A stretch of 64,000 nucleotides of DNA from contig NZ_CP082301.1 in the NCBI RefSeq assembly GCF_019880305.1, forward strand, positions 6,634,001-6,698,000. The letters run 5' to 3'. The stretch's first letter is position 1; every line of letters starts with the position of its first letter. This stretch comes from Streptomyces decoyicus. GTDB taxonomy: Bacteria; Actinomycetota; Actinomycetes; Streptomycetales; Streptomycetaceae. The notes beneath the pieces are model-generated. The model saw only the letters and a program-made list of their open reading frames with translations, was not told the DNA's origin and made no database searches. Both the position numbers and the translations under genes were made by a program. Positions 44,278 through 53,118 of the stretch are shown here, in pieces.

Positions 44278-44838
44278 TCAGGCGCGGAGGGCGGCGTCCA
44301 GGACGCGGATGAACTCGCCCACGCGGCCGCCTCCCGGAGGTGCGGCGGGCATACGGCCGAGCACCGCGGTGACCGCTGTGGGGGCGTGGTGACGCGCCCA
44401 ATCAAGGGTCCCCGCGGTGACACGTCGGTCTTCTCCGGATGTCAACTCTTCTGCTCGGGCCGCATGCGCTGCCGCACCGAGAATGTGTTTCACCTGATGA
44501 GCGTTTGCCAAGGGGTGAAGGTAGGCAGCGGCGGCCGCATGGCTTGCCGCTCGTGCCGCGTCGGCCGCGGCGGGCGAAGCGGCTTCTCGTGCCGCACTGT
44601 ATGCCGCCCATGCGCTCTGCCGCAGAGCCGCCGTGCGCCGACCGCCCGCGGCGAAAGCCTGTGCGGCATCGATGGCGTCGCGGGGGCGCGGGTCGGCAGG
44701 AGCGCTCTGCTCGAAGATCGACAATGCCCGGCGTGCACACTCTGCCGCGTAGCCCGTGATCTCGCGGAGTTCGTGTGGGCTCAGCTCAATCTTTTCCGAC
44801 TCGGTTGGCACCGCCCCATCTTGCCGCAAGTCGCCCAT
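44278..44838 (-). CDS. Imm5-like putative immunity protein
   Basis: 186 aa from the ATG at 44838; a GTG at 44811 with GGGG just upstream is an alternative. It is an all-helical, alanine-rich protein with ELSPHELREITGYAAECARR, DPRPRDAIDAAQAFAAGGRR and AAAYLHPLANAHQVKHILGA, a pattern I know from proteins labelled Imm5 or putative immunity protein. In polymorphic-toxin systems Imm5 neutralises a co-encoded toxin. No toxin gene is seen next to it, so it may be an orphan immunity gene or have been put to other use. Confidence 0.75.
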   Translation of the reverse strand: MGDLRQDGAVPTESEKIELSPHELREITGYAAECARRALSIFEQSAPADPRPRDAIDAAQAFAAGGRRTAALRQSAWAAYSAAREAASPAAADAARAASHAAAAAYLHPLANAHQVKHILGAAAHAARAEELTSGEDRRVTAGTLDWARHHAPTAVTAVLGRMPAAPPGGGRVGEFIRVLDAALRA

Positions 44839-44980
44839 CGGCGCGGCGATTTGATCTCGTGCGCTCTGCTCCGGTCACGGCCGCTTCGCGATGAGGTGGC
44901 GGGCATGCTCCGGAAGGGTGTCCCGGAGCCCGCCCGGTACCTGCTGCGGTGGTGGGAGCGCTTGCCAGGTGTGCCCTGGG

Positions 44981-45319
44981 TCAGGATGCCAACAGCGCGG
45001 CCACGTCCGGGTTCTTTATCTCGACGACGTCGAAGAGCTCCAATGCGTCGAGGGCGGGCTTCAGATCCCGGATCTGCTGTGCGACCGCCTCGTGTTCGGA
45101 GGTGCCCGGCTCCAGGTTCTCCAGGGCCTTGGCATTTCCGATGAAGGCCGCGATGGATCCCTTGCGGACGAGCACTCCGTTGAATTCCGCGTGCTCCTGG
45201 CCGTCGGCGAGGACGTCCTGGGGGGTGAGGGCGGCGGGGGCGGGCGGGGTGGCGGGCACGGACGTCGTGCGGTCCGGGTTCTCTTGCGGCTGGGCGTCGG
45301 AGGTAGGCAGGGTGGGCAT
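44981..45319 (-). CDS. Small cytosolic protein divergent from marR
   Basis: 112 aa, ATG at 45319 with GAAGG upstream. The first 30 residues are Pro/Thr-rich. The rest is a compact alpha/beta-like domain (DVLADGQEHAEFNGVLVRKG, FIGNAKALENLEPG, DALELFDVVEIKNPDVAAL). I do not recognise a family with confidence. It shares a 93-bp divergent region with the MarR gene, and one MarR-type dyad lies only 27 bp from its start, so it is the probable regulated target. Confidence 0.75.
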   Translation of the reverse strand: MPTLPTSDAQPQENPDRTTSVPATPPAPAALTPQDVLADGQEHAEFNGVLVRKGSIAAFIGNAKALENLEPGTSEHEAVAQQIRDLKPALDALELFDVVEIKNPDVAALLAS

Positions 45320-45346
45320 GGGGGCCTTCTTTCACTGGGAAGATTT

Positions 45347-45406
45347 GCGTGCCAGCAGCACGCTTCCCTCAAGGTAGCAGAGATGCGTGCCGCTGGCACG
45401 TACAAT
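45347..45406. promoter_or_regulatory. Twin MarR-type operators and -10 box
   Basis: Two related dyads lie in the divergent region: GCGTGCCAGCAGCACGC (45347-45363) and CGTGCCGCTGGCACG (45386-45400). Both show CGTGC/GCACG arms. The second abuts TACAAT (45401-45406), a near-consensus -10 for marR. Binding there should block transcription, giving autorepression and control of the divergent gene. Confidence 0.72.
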
Positions 45407-45412
45407 CTGCCC

Positions 45413-45871
45413 ATGAACGATTCCTCAGTAGCGGCAAGCGTGGAGGCCTCCTTGGGTCTGCTGCTTCGGCGCAGTACGCGAGCGAACCTGTACTCCGCTC
45501 TGGTCGACCAGTTGGACGGCGTGAACGAGACCACCTATCCGGTGCTGAGCGGGATCGCCCGGCTGGAACCGGTGAGCAGCAGCAGGCTCGCGGCGGAGAT
45601 CGGCATCGACCGCACCGCGACCACCCGTTACGCCGACCGGCTGGCGGCCGCGGGCCTGGTGGTGCGTGAGGCCGATCCGGCGGACGCCCGGTCCACGCTG
45701 CTCCGGCTCACGGAACAGGGGCGGAGCATCATCGATATCGCCCGGGTGCGACTCGTGGGCCAGGTGGAAGAGGCGCTGGCGGAATGGTCCGACGAGGAGA
45801 GGGCCGTCTTCGCGGCGGTTCTCGGGCGCTTCGTCGAAACGCTGCGTGCGGGCGGTGCGCCGCCGGGGTGA
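45413..45871 (+). CDS. MarR-family transcriptional regulator
   Basis: 152 aa. The ATG at 45413 lies 6 nt after a TACAAT -10 box with no Shine-Dalgarno, so the transcript is probably leaderless. The winged helix-turn-helix includes YPVLSGIARLEPVSSSRLAA, IGIDRTATTRYADRLAAAGL and the wing ADPADARSTLLRLTEQG. MarR proteins are dimers released from DNA by small phenolic ligands or oxidants. Two matching dyads lie immediately upstream. It is convergent with the FhuF-like gene. Confidence 0.92.
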   Translation: MNDSSVAASVEASLGLLLRRSTRANLYSALVDQLDGVNETTYPVLSGIARLEPVSSSRLAAEIGIDRTATTRYADRLAAAGLVVREADPADARSTLLRLTEQGRSIIDIARVRLVGQVEEALAEWSDEERAVFAAVLGRFVETLRAGGAPPG

Positions 45872-46022
45872 TCGTCACGCGAGGCGGGCACCCTGCCCCT
45901 TGCGTTTGCCGGCCGTCCCGCCCGGCACCGGTTCGCGCGGGCGGCCCCCCCCCGCGAACTCCCCTACGGTGAGAGTGGGTTGGGCGAGGGTGCGCCACGT
46001 GACCTGACGGATGACGTAGGGG

Positions 46023-46862
46023 TCAGGTGGTTGCGGTGAGGCGCTTGATGCGGTCCGCGTCGCTGGTGCGCGGGCAGGTGACGCAGGTGTCGTCGGGGCG
46101 CAGGGTGTAGAACATGCAGCAGCTGGCGCGGTCCCGGGTCGCCAGCGCCTCGCCGTGCGGCCCGGTCAGTTCGCGGAAGCCCGCACTCCCCACGTACGGA
46201 GCGGTGGCGCCCGGCAGTAGCCGCTCCAGGGCGGCCACCGCGCGCGGTTCCTCGCCCAGCAGATGCCCCAGGTACCAGAGGCCCTCGGCGATCTCGTCGG
46301 ACGCCATGCCCCACAGCGCCCGCGGCCCGCGCCGCATCCGGGTGCGGAAGCCCTCCAGTACGGGCTGGAGGTGCTGGGCCACCGCCGCCCGTACCTCCGC
46401 CCGCAGCGCCTCCTCGTCCGGTACGACCCGGGCGCCGGGCAGCGCCGCGGCGGGATCGTCCGGCAGGCAGCTGAACGCGCCGATCCGCACCGCCATCCGT
46501 CCCGGCTCGCGCTGGAAGGAGACGTCCTGTACGGGTAGTCGCGGGACCCGGCGGTGCAGGAACCAGGGGATGGTGATCAGCAGACAGGCGGGCCAGGCGT
46601 AGCGGTGCAGTGCGAAGCTCGCGACGACGTCCGGCCGGGCACGCTGGCCGTAGTCCCGCACGATCTGGGCGTCGTCCCAGGCGAGAAAGGCGTCCAGGCT
46701 CTCGCCGCCGGCCGCGAGCCCGGCAGCGCACACCCAGCCGTCGCCGCTGGGCGGTGCCGTGTCCCACAGGGTGACCTGCAGGTCGGGGAATGCCGCGGAG
46801 AGCCGGGCGTAGGCCTCGGCGACGGGGTGTGCGGCGGGCGGGGCGGCGGGGGCACGAGTCAT
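46023..46862 (-). CDS. FhuF-like ferric-siderophore reductase
   Basis: 279 aa from the ATG at 46862; the longer frame would start with a TTG inside the iron box and is not used. The C terminus has the [2Fe-2S] motif CC-x10-C-x2-C (ASCCMFYTLRPDDTCVTCPR) that defines the FhuF-type reductases, which release iron from siderophores in the cytosol. The rest is the usual alpha-helical FhuF body (LHRYAWPACLLITIPWFLHR). An iron box lies 29 bp upstream, so it should be induced under iron limitation. No siderophore gene is nearby. Confidence 0.87.
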   Translation of the reverse strand: MTRAPAAPPAAHPVAEAYARLSAAFPDLQVTLWDTAPPSGDGWVCAAGLAAGGESLDAFLAWDDAQIVRDYGQRARPDVVASFALHRYAWPACLLITIPWFLHRRVPRLPVQDVSFQREPGRMAVRIGAFSCLPDDPAAALPGARVVPDEEALRAEVRAAVAQHLQPVLEGFRTRMRRGPRALWGMASDEIAEGLWYLGHLLGEEPRAVAALERLLPGATAPYVGSAGFRELTGPHGEALATRDRASCCMFYTLRPDDTCVTCPRTSDADRIKRLTATT

Positions 46863-46890
46863 GCGGGAGACCACCGAATCGCGATCGTTA

Positions 46891-46909
46891 ACAGGCAAGG
46901 CTTACCTTA
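46891..46909. promoter_or_regulatory. Iron box (DmdR/IdeR-type operator)
   Basis: ACAGGCAAGGCTTACCTTA matches the actinobacterial iron-box consensus TTAGGTTAGGCTAACCTAA at 13 of 19 positions by eye. It lies just upstream of the FhuF-like gene and about 130 bp before the gntR gene on the other strand. Confidence 0.75.
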
Positions 46910-47036
46910 TCCGAAGACTTACCCGCGCCCGCTGGGCGCCAGTCCTGGTGCGGCCCCTACGGCTTCCGTACGGCCTCCCGGATTTGAACTGTGGCCCGCG
47001 CCGCCTATGGTGCTGGAAACGTCAGGAGGAACCGTC

Positions 47037-47735
47037 ATGGAGCAGGGCACAGCGGAACAGGAGTCGCACGCCCGGGCATGGGTGCCCGCGCAGGCCGGTC
47101 CCGCCGTACCCCGGCGGCACTCCGTCCGCGGCCAGGTGCTGGCCGCACTGCGCCATGCGCTGGTCGGCGGGGAGCTCACCCCGGGCGAGGTCTACTCCGC
47201 GCCCGCGCTCGCCGAGCGCTACGGCGTCTCCGCGACCCCGGTCCGCGAGGCCATGCAGCAGCTCGCGGGTGAGGGCGCCGTCGAGGTCGTGCCCAACCGC
47301 GGCTTCCGGGTCGCCGAGCGCAGCTCCCGTGACCTCGCCGAGCTGGCCGAGGTCCGGGCGATGCTGGAGGTGCCCGCGATCGCCCGGCTGGCCCGGGCGC
47401 TGCCCCCCGAGCGCTGGGAGGCGCTGCGCCCGCTCGCCGAGGCGGGCGTCGCGGCCGCCGCGCACGGCGACCGGGTCGGCTACGCCGAGGCGGACCACGC
47501 CTTCCACGACGCCCTGATGTCGCTCACCGGCAACCGCCGGCTCACCGAGGTCACCGGCGATCTGCTGCGCCGTGCCCAGTGGCCGCCGGCCGACGGTCCC
47601 CGGCGGCGTACGGCCGAGTTGCTGGCCGACGCCTCCGAGCACACGGCGCTGCTCGACGCCCTGGTCGCCCAGGAGTACGCGGTGGCCGAGCGGATCGCCC
47701 GCGAGCATGTGTCGGTGGCCCGCCACCCGCACTGA
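47037..47735 (+). CDS. GntR-family regulator (FadR/FCD type)
   Basis: 232 aa from the ATG at 47037 with AGGAGG 7 nt upstream. Winged helix-turn-helix at about 30-95 (HSVRGQVLAALRHALVGGEL, YGVSATPVREAMQQLAGEGA, VVPNRGFRVAE). The C-terminal FCD ligand domain includes the metal-site pattern DHAFHDALMSLTGN and later His residues. Such regulators respond to organic acids or similar metabolites. It is divergent from the FhuF-like gene and convergent with the methyltransferase, neither an obvious target. Confidence 0.92.
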   Translation: MEQGTAEQESHARAWVPAQAGPAVPRRHSVRGQVLAALRHALVGGELTPGEVYSAPALAERYGVSATPVREAMQQLAGEGAVEVVPNRGFRVAERSSRDLAELAEVRAMLEVPAIARLARALPPERWEALRPLAEAGVAAAAHGDRVGYAEADHAFHDALMSLTGNRRLTEVTGDLLRRAQWPPADGPRRRTAELLADASEHTALLDALVAQEYAVAERIAREHVSVARHPH

Positions 47736-47794
47736 GCGGGCCCGCCACCTGCACCGAACGGGCCCGCCCTCCCGTGGGGGCCAGGGAGACACCC

Positions 47795-48670
47795 CTAGCC
47801 GGGCAGCAGCTCTTCCAGTGGCAGCGCCGCGACATCGGCGGCGGGCCGGGAGAGATAGAGATCGGCGTGGTAGAAGCCGTCGGATTCCTTGCCCGCGGTG
47901 GACAGGCCGCGGGCGGCCAGCGCCTCGAACGCAGCCTGCCGCTCGTTGCCGTCGGCGAACCGCCGCTGCCGGAACGTGCGGGTGGTGAGCTTCTCCGTCA
48001 CCAGGCCGGCCCGGGCCAGCAGGGCGGAGACCGGCCGGTAGGACACCTCTCGCAGCACGAACGCGGCGACCCAGGGCGGCGAGGACACGCAGTCGAAGAG
48101 GCGGCCGAAGGTGCGCGCGGAGATGTAGCCGACGCCGCCGGTGACGGTGATCAGATCGGTGTCGGCCAGCACCTTCCGCAGCTCCGGGCTGGGCTCGTCG
48201 AGCTCCAGATTCTCCGCGAAGCCGTGATCGAGCAGACCGACCGTGCGGGCGTAGCCGACGGCACGGTCCGCCGCGTCGATGCCGGTGATCCGGAAGGGTT
48301 CGGCACGCCGCTGGGTGGCGAAGAACGTGCGGTCCTCCTCGGTGAGTTGACCGGTGGACGGCATGGCCTGGCCGTTCGCCGTGTAGCGGCTGTAGAGATC
48401 GGTGAGGGACAGCCGGTGGTTGAGCAGCGCGGCATTGACCCCGTACGAGCAGCAGAGGTCGACGACGTTCAGTGGCGGGCGGTCGCTCCGGTGCCGTTGC
48501 AGGGTCTCGGCCACGGCCCGGAACACCGCTTGGCCGTGGTGCGGAATCTGGTAGTCCAGGGGGTGCAGCGTGGTGAAGTACCGGCGGGGATCCGGGCAGT
48601 TGTAAATCGCCTCGAAATCCGCCTTGCCCCAGTCGGTTGCAGGGGTTGTGTTGGTCACTCCTGCTGTCAT
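47795..48670 (-). CDS. Class I SAM-dependent methyltransferase-like protein
   Basis: 291 aa from the ATG at 48670 (AGGAGG 5 nt upstream). Motif I is NVVDLCCSYGVNAALLN, with the unusual CCSYG where G-x-G-x-G is common. Motif II/III-like ITGIDAADRAVGYARTVGLL and a later LITVTGGVGYI follow. The N terminus (DFEAIYNCPDPRRYF) is unlike common methyltransferases. The substrate is unknown. It stands alone, convergent with gntR. Confidence 0.8.
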   Translation of the reverse strand: MTAGVTNTTPATDWGKADFEAIYNCPDPRRYFTTLHPLDYQIPHHGQAVFRAVAETLQRHRSDRPPLNVVDLCCSYGVNAALLNHRLSLTDLYSRYTANGQAMPSTGQLTEEDRTFFATQRRAEPFRITGIDAADRAVGYARTVGLLDHGFAENLELDEPSPELRKVLADTDLITVTGGVGYISARTFGRLFDCVSSPPWVAAFVLREVSYRPVSALLARAGLVTEKLTTRTFRQRRFADGNERQAAFEALAARGLSTAGKESDGFYHADLYLSRPAADVAALPLEELLPG

Positions 48671-49068
48671 GTGGCCTCCTGAAAGGCTGTGCCAATGGGT
48701 GGGGCCGGCTGGTCCCGGACCAGCATCCATACCCCGCCGCCGCCTCACAGTGCGACTTGCGGCCATTCTCGGGGCCCATGGGGCGTCGTGAGACGCCGCT
48801 GCCCCCGGCCTTCGGCCCATAGTCCCACCACAGGGTTCGCCTGGCGCGTCGACGGACGACCGATGAGGCAACCGTCACACCCCGGCCGATCCGCCGCGGG
48901 GACCGTTCGGATTCAGCCATTCGTCGGGGGAACCTGCATGGCCGACGACGGGGGGTTGACGGCGAGCGGGGCAATGAGCAAAGACGACAGCGAACGGGCG
49001 ACGGGCAACCCCCTGCGGAGTGCGGAGGGTTGCCCGTCGCCCGTTCGCGTCGCGCGGTGCGGAGCCCC
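48671..49068. other. Gene-free region between methyltransferase and TPR-like gene
   Basis: 398 bp. The methyltransferase promoter must lie in the left half. The right end holds the 22-bp-stem terminator of the TPR-like gene (listed separately). No other element is recognised. Confidence 0.45.
48990..49048 (-). terminator. Very strong hairpin terminator, 22-bp perfect stem
   Basis: Positions 48990-49011 and 49027-49048 are exact reverse complements, 22 bp long, with a 15-nt loop. It begins 20 bp after the stop of the minus-strand TPR-like gene. The T-rich GTCGTCTTTG follows on that strand. Confidence 0.85.
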
Positions 49069-49938
49069 CTAGGTCGCCGGCACACCGGTGGACAGATGGT
49101 CGGCGAGCCACGTGGGAACGCCGCCCATGAGGCGGAAGAGCCGGGCCGCCTCGGCGCGCAGCCGGTCCGCGTCGCCGTCCGGTGCGGCGTCGGCAAGCGC
49201 CACGAGGGCGGGCGCCGTGCCGACCAGGAAGCCCAGCTCCTCGCGGATCCGCAGCGACTCGGCGAATCCGTGCCGGGCCTCCGCCACCTCCCCGTCGCGC
49301 AGCGCGAGCCCGGCCAGATGACGCCAGGTGAAGGACAACAGCAGGGTGTCACCGTGCGCCGTGGCGCCGGCGTGTGCGCGGCGGTAGGCGGCCCGTGCCG
49401 CGTCCGGACTGTCGGCCACATGCTCGGCCATCAGCCCGCGGCGGAAGTCCAGCAGCGGCCGGCCGGCCGCGGTGGGCGCCAGCAGCGCGGCGGCCCGGCC
49501 GAGCGCCGAGCGTGCCTCGTCCGCCCGGTCCCGGACGCCCAGGACCGTGGCGGCGTACGCGAGATGGCCGCGCTCGCACGCCGCGCCGCCCCGCTCGTCG
49601 TCGTCGCCCGCCAGCGCCTCGGCGCTGCGCAGCGCATCCTCGGCCCCGGCCCACCCGGTGGCCGTGAACATGCACCGCTCGACCAGCAGCGCGGCGCGAC
49701 GCAGCGCGGACGGTGCGTGATGGACGGAGTGCGGTTCCAGCAGCGCGGCCGCATCGTCCCAGCAGCCGCGCGAACGCAGCCGCCAAACGGCACGGTCGAG
49801 GGGACCGTCCCCCTCGACCGTGCCGACTGCGCCTGTCTCCGGTGCTGATGCGGGTGCTGGTACCGCGAGCGATACCGGATCCGCAGAACTGACCGGATCC
49901 GCGGAATCCGCGGATTCTGACATGGCGGTGTCCGCCAC
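49069..49938 (-). CDS. TPR-like helical-repeat protein
   Basis: 289 aa from the GTG at 49938 (GGAGGG 4 nt upstream). The first 45 residues are low-complexity Ser/Asp/Ala/Pro. The rest is a series of helix pairs spaced like tetratricopeptide repeats (RRAALLVERCMFTATGWAGA, HLAYAATVLGVRDRADEARS, RHGFAESLRIREELGF). Similar repeats form the C terminus of SARP and LuxR-type regulators, but no DNA-binding domain is present here. It may be a protein-interaction scaffold or the remains of a larger regulator. Confidence 0.72.
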   Translation of the reverse strand: MADTAMSESADSADPVSSADPVSLAVPAPASAPETGAVGTVEGDGPLDRAVWRLRSRGCWDDAAALLEPHSVHHAPSALRRAALLVERCMFTATGWAGAEDALRSAEALAGDDDERGGAACERGHLAYAATVLGVRDRADEARSALGRAAALLAPTAAGRPLLDFRRGLMAEHVADSPDAARAAYRRAHAGATAHGDTLLLSFTWRHLAGLALRDGEVAEARHGFAESLRIREELGFLVGTAPALVALADAAPDGDADRLRAEAARLFRLMGGVPTWLADHLSTGVPAT

Positions 49939-50267
49939 ATTGCCCTCCCCGAGCGCGCCATTGAGCCTGGAAATTGGAGCTGTGGGCGAATCTCAGCACG
50001 AATGCCGTCGTGGGGCCAAGGGGGTGGGTGAATGAATTCACAATCGCTCGACGGGCGGTCAGAAGGCGACGCAGGGCCTTGATCGGCCGCTGCGCCGCAC
50101 CGGCGGTCGGCCGCCGGCCGGCCACCGTCGGGCACGATGCCGCCCGATCGAGTTACCCCGAATGGAGTAGTCGGGCCCACCGGATCGAACCGGCCGGGCC
50201 CGGGGGAGCGCAGGGCGCGGGCCCGGATCCCGCCGCCGGGCGACGGAATCCGTGGGACGCTGCCCCG
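49939..50267. other. Gene-free region between TPR-like gene and pucR
   Basis: 329 bp. It includes an imperfect hairpin at about 50172-50202 (CGGGCCC-CCGG against CCGG-CGGGCCCG), a candidate terminator for the pucR gene that ends at 50268. Nothing else is recognised. Confidence 0.45.
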
Positions 50268-51947
50268 TCAGCTCATCCGCAGTGCCAGGAAGAAGTCGAG
50301 CTTGTCCTCCAGGCGGGACAGATCGCGGCCGGTGAGCTGCTCGATGCGGCCGACGCGGTAGCGGAGGGTGTTCACGTGCAGGTGGAGGCGGGCCGCGCAA
50401 CGGGTCCAGGAGCCGTCGCAGTCCAAGAACGCCTCCAGGGTGGGGATCAGTTCGGCGCGGTGCTTGCGGTCGTAGTCGCGCAGCGGGTCCAGGAGGCGGG
50501 CGGTGAAGGCCCGGCGGACGTCGTCCGGCACGAACGGCAGCAGCAGGACGTGCGAGGCCAGCTCCTCGTGGCCGGCGGCGCAGACCCGGCCCGGGCGGGC
50601 AGCGGCGACCCGGCGGGCGTGCCGGGCCTCCTCCAGGGCGCCGCGCAGGCCCTCGGCCGAGTGGACCGCGGCGCTCACCCCGACCGTCAGCCGGCCGTCG
50701 TCCGCCAGACCGCGGCCGAGCGGCTCCTGGACGACGGAGAGCAGCTCACCGGCGTGCAGACCGGTCGCCGAGGGGTCCCCGGGCTCGTCCGGGACGGGCA
50801 GCGGCACCAGCGCCACCGCCTCGTCGCCGGTGTGCGCCACGGCGATGCGGTCGGAGGGCTCCGGGCCGAACGTGCCGGGGTCGACCAGCATTTCCTCCAG
50901 CAGGGTCTGCGCCACCGGGCCGCCGGGGACGTCGCCGTCCTGCCACTCGACCCTGGCCACCACGATCTGCCAGTGCGGTGCGGCGCCCAGCCCGGGCAGC
51001 AGCACCGGGGCCGCCACCCGCAGTCGGGCCGCGATCTCGGCAGGCGGTGCGCCGGTCTGGACGAGCTCCAGCACCTCCTGGGCGAGCCGGCGGCGGACCG
51101 TACGGGCCGCATCGCGCCGGTCGCGTTCCACGGCGATCAGCTGGGTGACCCCGTGCAGCAGGTCGAGGCGCTCCGCGGACCAGTCGCCGGCGTCCGCCTC
51201 GACGGCCAGCAGCCAGTCGCTCAGCAGCGTCTGGCGCAGATCACGGCCCTCATGGCGGACCGGGAACAGCGAGAAGGTGGCGCCTCCTGGTCCGTCGACC
51301 CCCTCGATCGTGACGCGGTGCGGGCCGCGGCGGCCCGTACGGGCGGCCGCCAGATGCTCGCCCGCGAGCCGGGCGGCCAGTTCGCCGGACAGCGGGGGTC
51401 CGGCGTCCGCGAGTGTCGAGCCGGCGATCTGGCGGCCGGTGGGGGAGAGCACCCAGGCCCGCAGATCCAGGTCGGAGCCGAGCAGGTCCAGGACCACCTC
51501 CGGGCCGCCGCCCGTGGGACCCGACGTCATCAGCCGCCGGTGGCGGTCCACGACGGCCGCCAGGTCACCGGCCCGCTCGCTGGAGACCTGGCGGACGACA
51601 TGCTCGGTGATGGAGGCGAACGAGACGTCCTCGACGACCGAGAACAGCGGCAGCCGGTGCCGGAGGCAGGCCTGTACGAGGTCGTCGGGGACCGAGCCCA
51701 GCTCCGCCTCGCCGGCCGCGAGACCGGCGACCCCGGCGGTGGCCAGGATGCGCACGAACCGCTCGGAGTCGTCCGGTTCGCGGCGCCAGGCCAGACCCGT
51801 CAGCACCAGCTCGCCGCCGGAGAGATAGCGGCTGGGGTCGCGCAGGTCGGTGGTCATCACGCCGCGTACCGTGCGGTCCAGCTCGTCCTCGCCCCCGAGC
51901 AGCCGAAGGCCCAGGGTGGGGGTGTCCAGGAGTGCGCGGAGCCGCAT
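50268..51947 (-). CDS. PucR-family regulator of purine catabolism
   Basis: 559 aa. The N-terminal PucR domain (LRALLDTPTLGLRLLGGEDE, LSGGELVLTGLAW) is followed by a central GGDEF-like/CdaR domain and a C-terminal PucR helix-turn-helix (DYDRKHRAELIPTLEAFLDC, LHVNTLRYRVGRIEQLTGRD). It is divergent from the xanthine dehydrogenase operon across a 271-bp region containing a 15-bp palindrome, and so is the likely regulator of that operon and its own gene. PucR proteins activate or repress purine-degradation genes in response to pathway intermediates. The ATG is at 51947. Confidence 0.93.
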   Translation of the reverse strand: MRLRALLDTPTLGLRLLGGEDELDRTVRGVMTTDLRDPSRYLSGGELVLTGLAWRREPDDSERFVRILATAGVAGLAAGEAELGSVPDDLVQACLRHRLPLFSVVEDVSFASITEHVVRQVSSERAGDLAAVVDRHRRLMTSGPTGGGPEVVLDLLGSDLDLRAWVLSPTGRQIAGSTLADAGPPLSGELAARLAGEHLAAARTGRRGPHRVTIEGVDGPGGATFSLFPVRHEGRDLRQTLLSDWLLAVEADAGDWSAERLDLLHGVTQLIAVERDRRDAARTVRRRLAQEVLELVQTGAPPAEIAARLRVAAPVLLPGLGAAPHWQIVVARVEWQDGDVPGGPVAQTLLEEMLVDPGTFGPEPSDRIAVAHTGDEAVALVPLPVPDEPGDPSATGLHAGELLSVVQEPLGRGLADDGRLTVGVSAAVHSAEGLRGALEEARHARRVAAARPGRVCAAGHEELASHVLLLPFVPDDVRRAFTARLLDPLRDYDRKHRAELIPTLEAFLDCDGSWTRCAARLHLHVNTLRYRVGRIEQLTGRDLSRLEDKLDFFLALRMS

Positions 51948-52098
51948 GACCTCGCCCGCCGTTCTTTGCTGTCTGGTTGTTGCCGGTGGAATGCCGCGAG
52001 GTTTCAGAGCCTCGTCTTTCGTTCGAATCTACAAGACAGGTGGCTTGGCCAGCCAACCGCTTCATGGTTTCGGTGACTGCACCGGGTGGGCCCGGGGC

Positions 52099-52113
52099 GC
52101 GTTCACTGAACGC
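52099..52113. promoter_or_regulatory. Palindrome in the pucR-xdh divergent region
   Basis: GCGTTCACTGAACGC is a perfect dyad with 7-bp arms around one central base, midway between the divergent pucR and xdh genes. A shorter dyad, TTGGC-CA-GCCAA, lies at about 52044. Either could be the PucR operator. Confidence 0.5.
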
Positions 52114-52218
52114 ATCCGATGAACAAGACATGAACAGCTCCGTGGCGATGCCAGTGCAGCGTCCTCACCATGAGTAGCGAACGACCCGATTTCGTAGAAT
52201 TCGTAGAAGAGGCCAACG

Positions 52219-53118
52219 ATGGACTTCCTTCGCCCCGCCAGCTGGGAGGAGGCGCTCGCCGCCAAGGCCGAGCACCCTACCGCTGTGCCCATCGCGGGGG
52301 GCACGGACGTGATGGTCGAGATCAACTTCGACCACCGCCGCCCCGCGTACCTGCTCGACCTGAACCGCATCGGTGACCTGAGCGAGTGGGAGGTCGGAGA
52401 GAAGACCGTACGCCTGGGCGCCTCCGTCCCGTACAGCAAGATCATGGAGAATCTGCGGGCCGAACTCCCGGGGCTGGCCCTGGCCTCGCACACGGTGGCC
52501 TCCCCGCAGATCCGCAACCGCGGCGGCGTCGGCGGCAACCTCGGCACCGCCTCTCCGGCCGGTGACGCGCACCCCGCGCTGCTCGCGGCCGGCTGCGAGG
52601 TCGAGGTGGAATCCGTACGCGGCCGCCGGATGATCCCGATCGACGACTTCTACACCGGCGTCAAGCGCAATGCGATGGAGCCCGACGAGCTGATCCGTTC
52701 GGTGCACCTGCCCAAGGCGGACGGCCCGCAGCAGTTCTCCAAGGTCGGCACCCGCAACGCCATGGTGATCGCGGTCTGCGCGTTCGGTATCGCGCTGCAC
52801 CCCGAGACCCGCACGGTGCGCACCGGCATCGGCTCCGCCGCACCCACCCCCGTACGGGCCCGCGAGGCCGAGGAGTTCCTCGCCGCGGCGCTGGACGAGG
52901 GCGGCTTCTGGGAGTCGGCGGCGCCCATTCCGCCGTCCGTCGCCAAGCAGTTCGCGCAGCTCGCCTCCGGCGCCTGCAACCCGATCGACGATGTGCGCGG
53001 CAGCGCCAAGTACCGCCGGCACGCGGTCGGCATCATGGCGCGCCGCACCCTCGGCTGGACCTGGGAGTCCTACCGCGGCAACGACCACGGCACAAAGGGA
53101 GGCGCACAGTGCGCGTGA
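52219..53118 (+). CDS. Xanthine dehydrogenase FAD-binding subunit
   Basis: 299 aa from the ATG at 52219 (GAAGAGG upstream). It is the medium (FAD) subunit of the molybdenum hydroxylase: the FAD pyrophosphate-binding loop is PIAGGTDVMVEI and the second FAD motif is IRNRGGVGGNLGTASPAGDA. Electrons pass from molybdopterin through the 2Fe-2S centres to this FAD and then to NAD+ or another acceptor. It is the first gene of the xdh operon, overlapping the next by 10 bp. Confidence 0.94.
   Translation: MDFLRPASWEEALAAKAEHPTAVPIAGGTDVMVEINFDHRRPAYLLDLNRIGDLSEWEVGEKTVRLGASVPYSKIMENLRAELPGLALASHTVASPQIRNRGGVGGNLGTASPAGDAHPALLAAGCEVEVESVRGRRMIPIDDFYTGVKRNAMEPDELIRSVHLPKADGPQQFSKVGTRNAMVIAVCAFGIALHPETRTVRTGIGSAAPTPVRAREAEEFLAAALDEGGFWESAAPIPPSVAKQFAQLASGACNPIDDVRGSAKYRRHAVGIMARRTLGWTWESYRGNDHGTKGGAQCA

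Noticed and set aside
46975..46995. GTTCAAATC-like T-loop on the minus strand suggesting a tRNA
   Set aside because: The flanking bases cannot form the T stem (CACAG against CCGGG), and no acceptor or anticodon stem is found.
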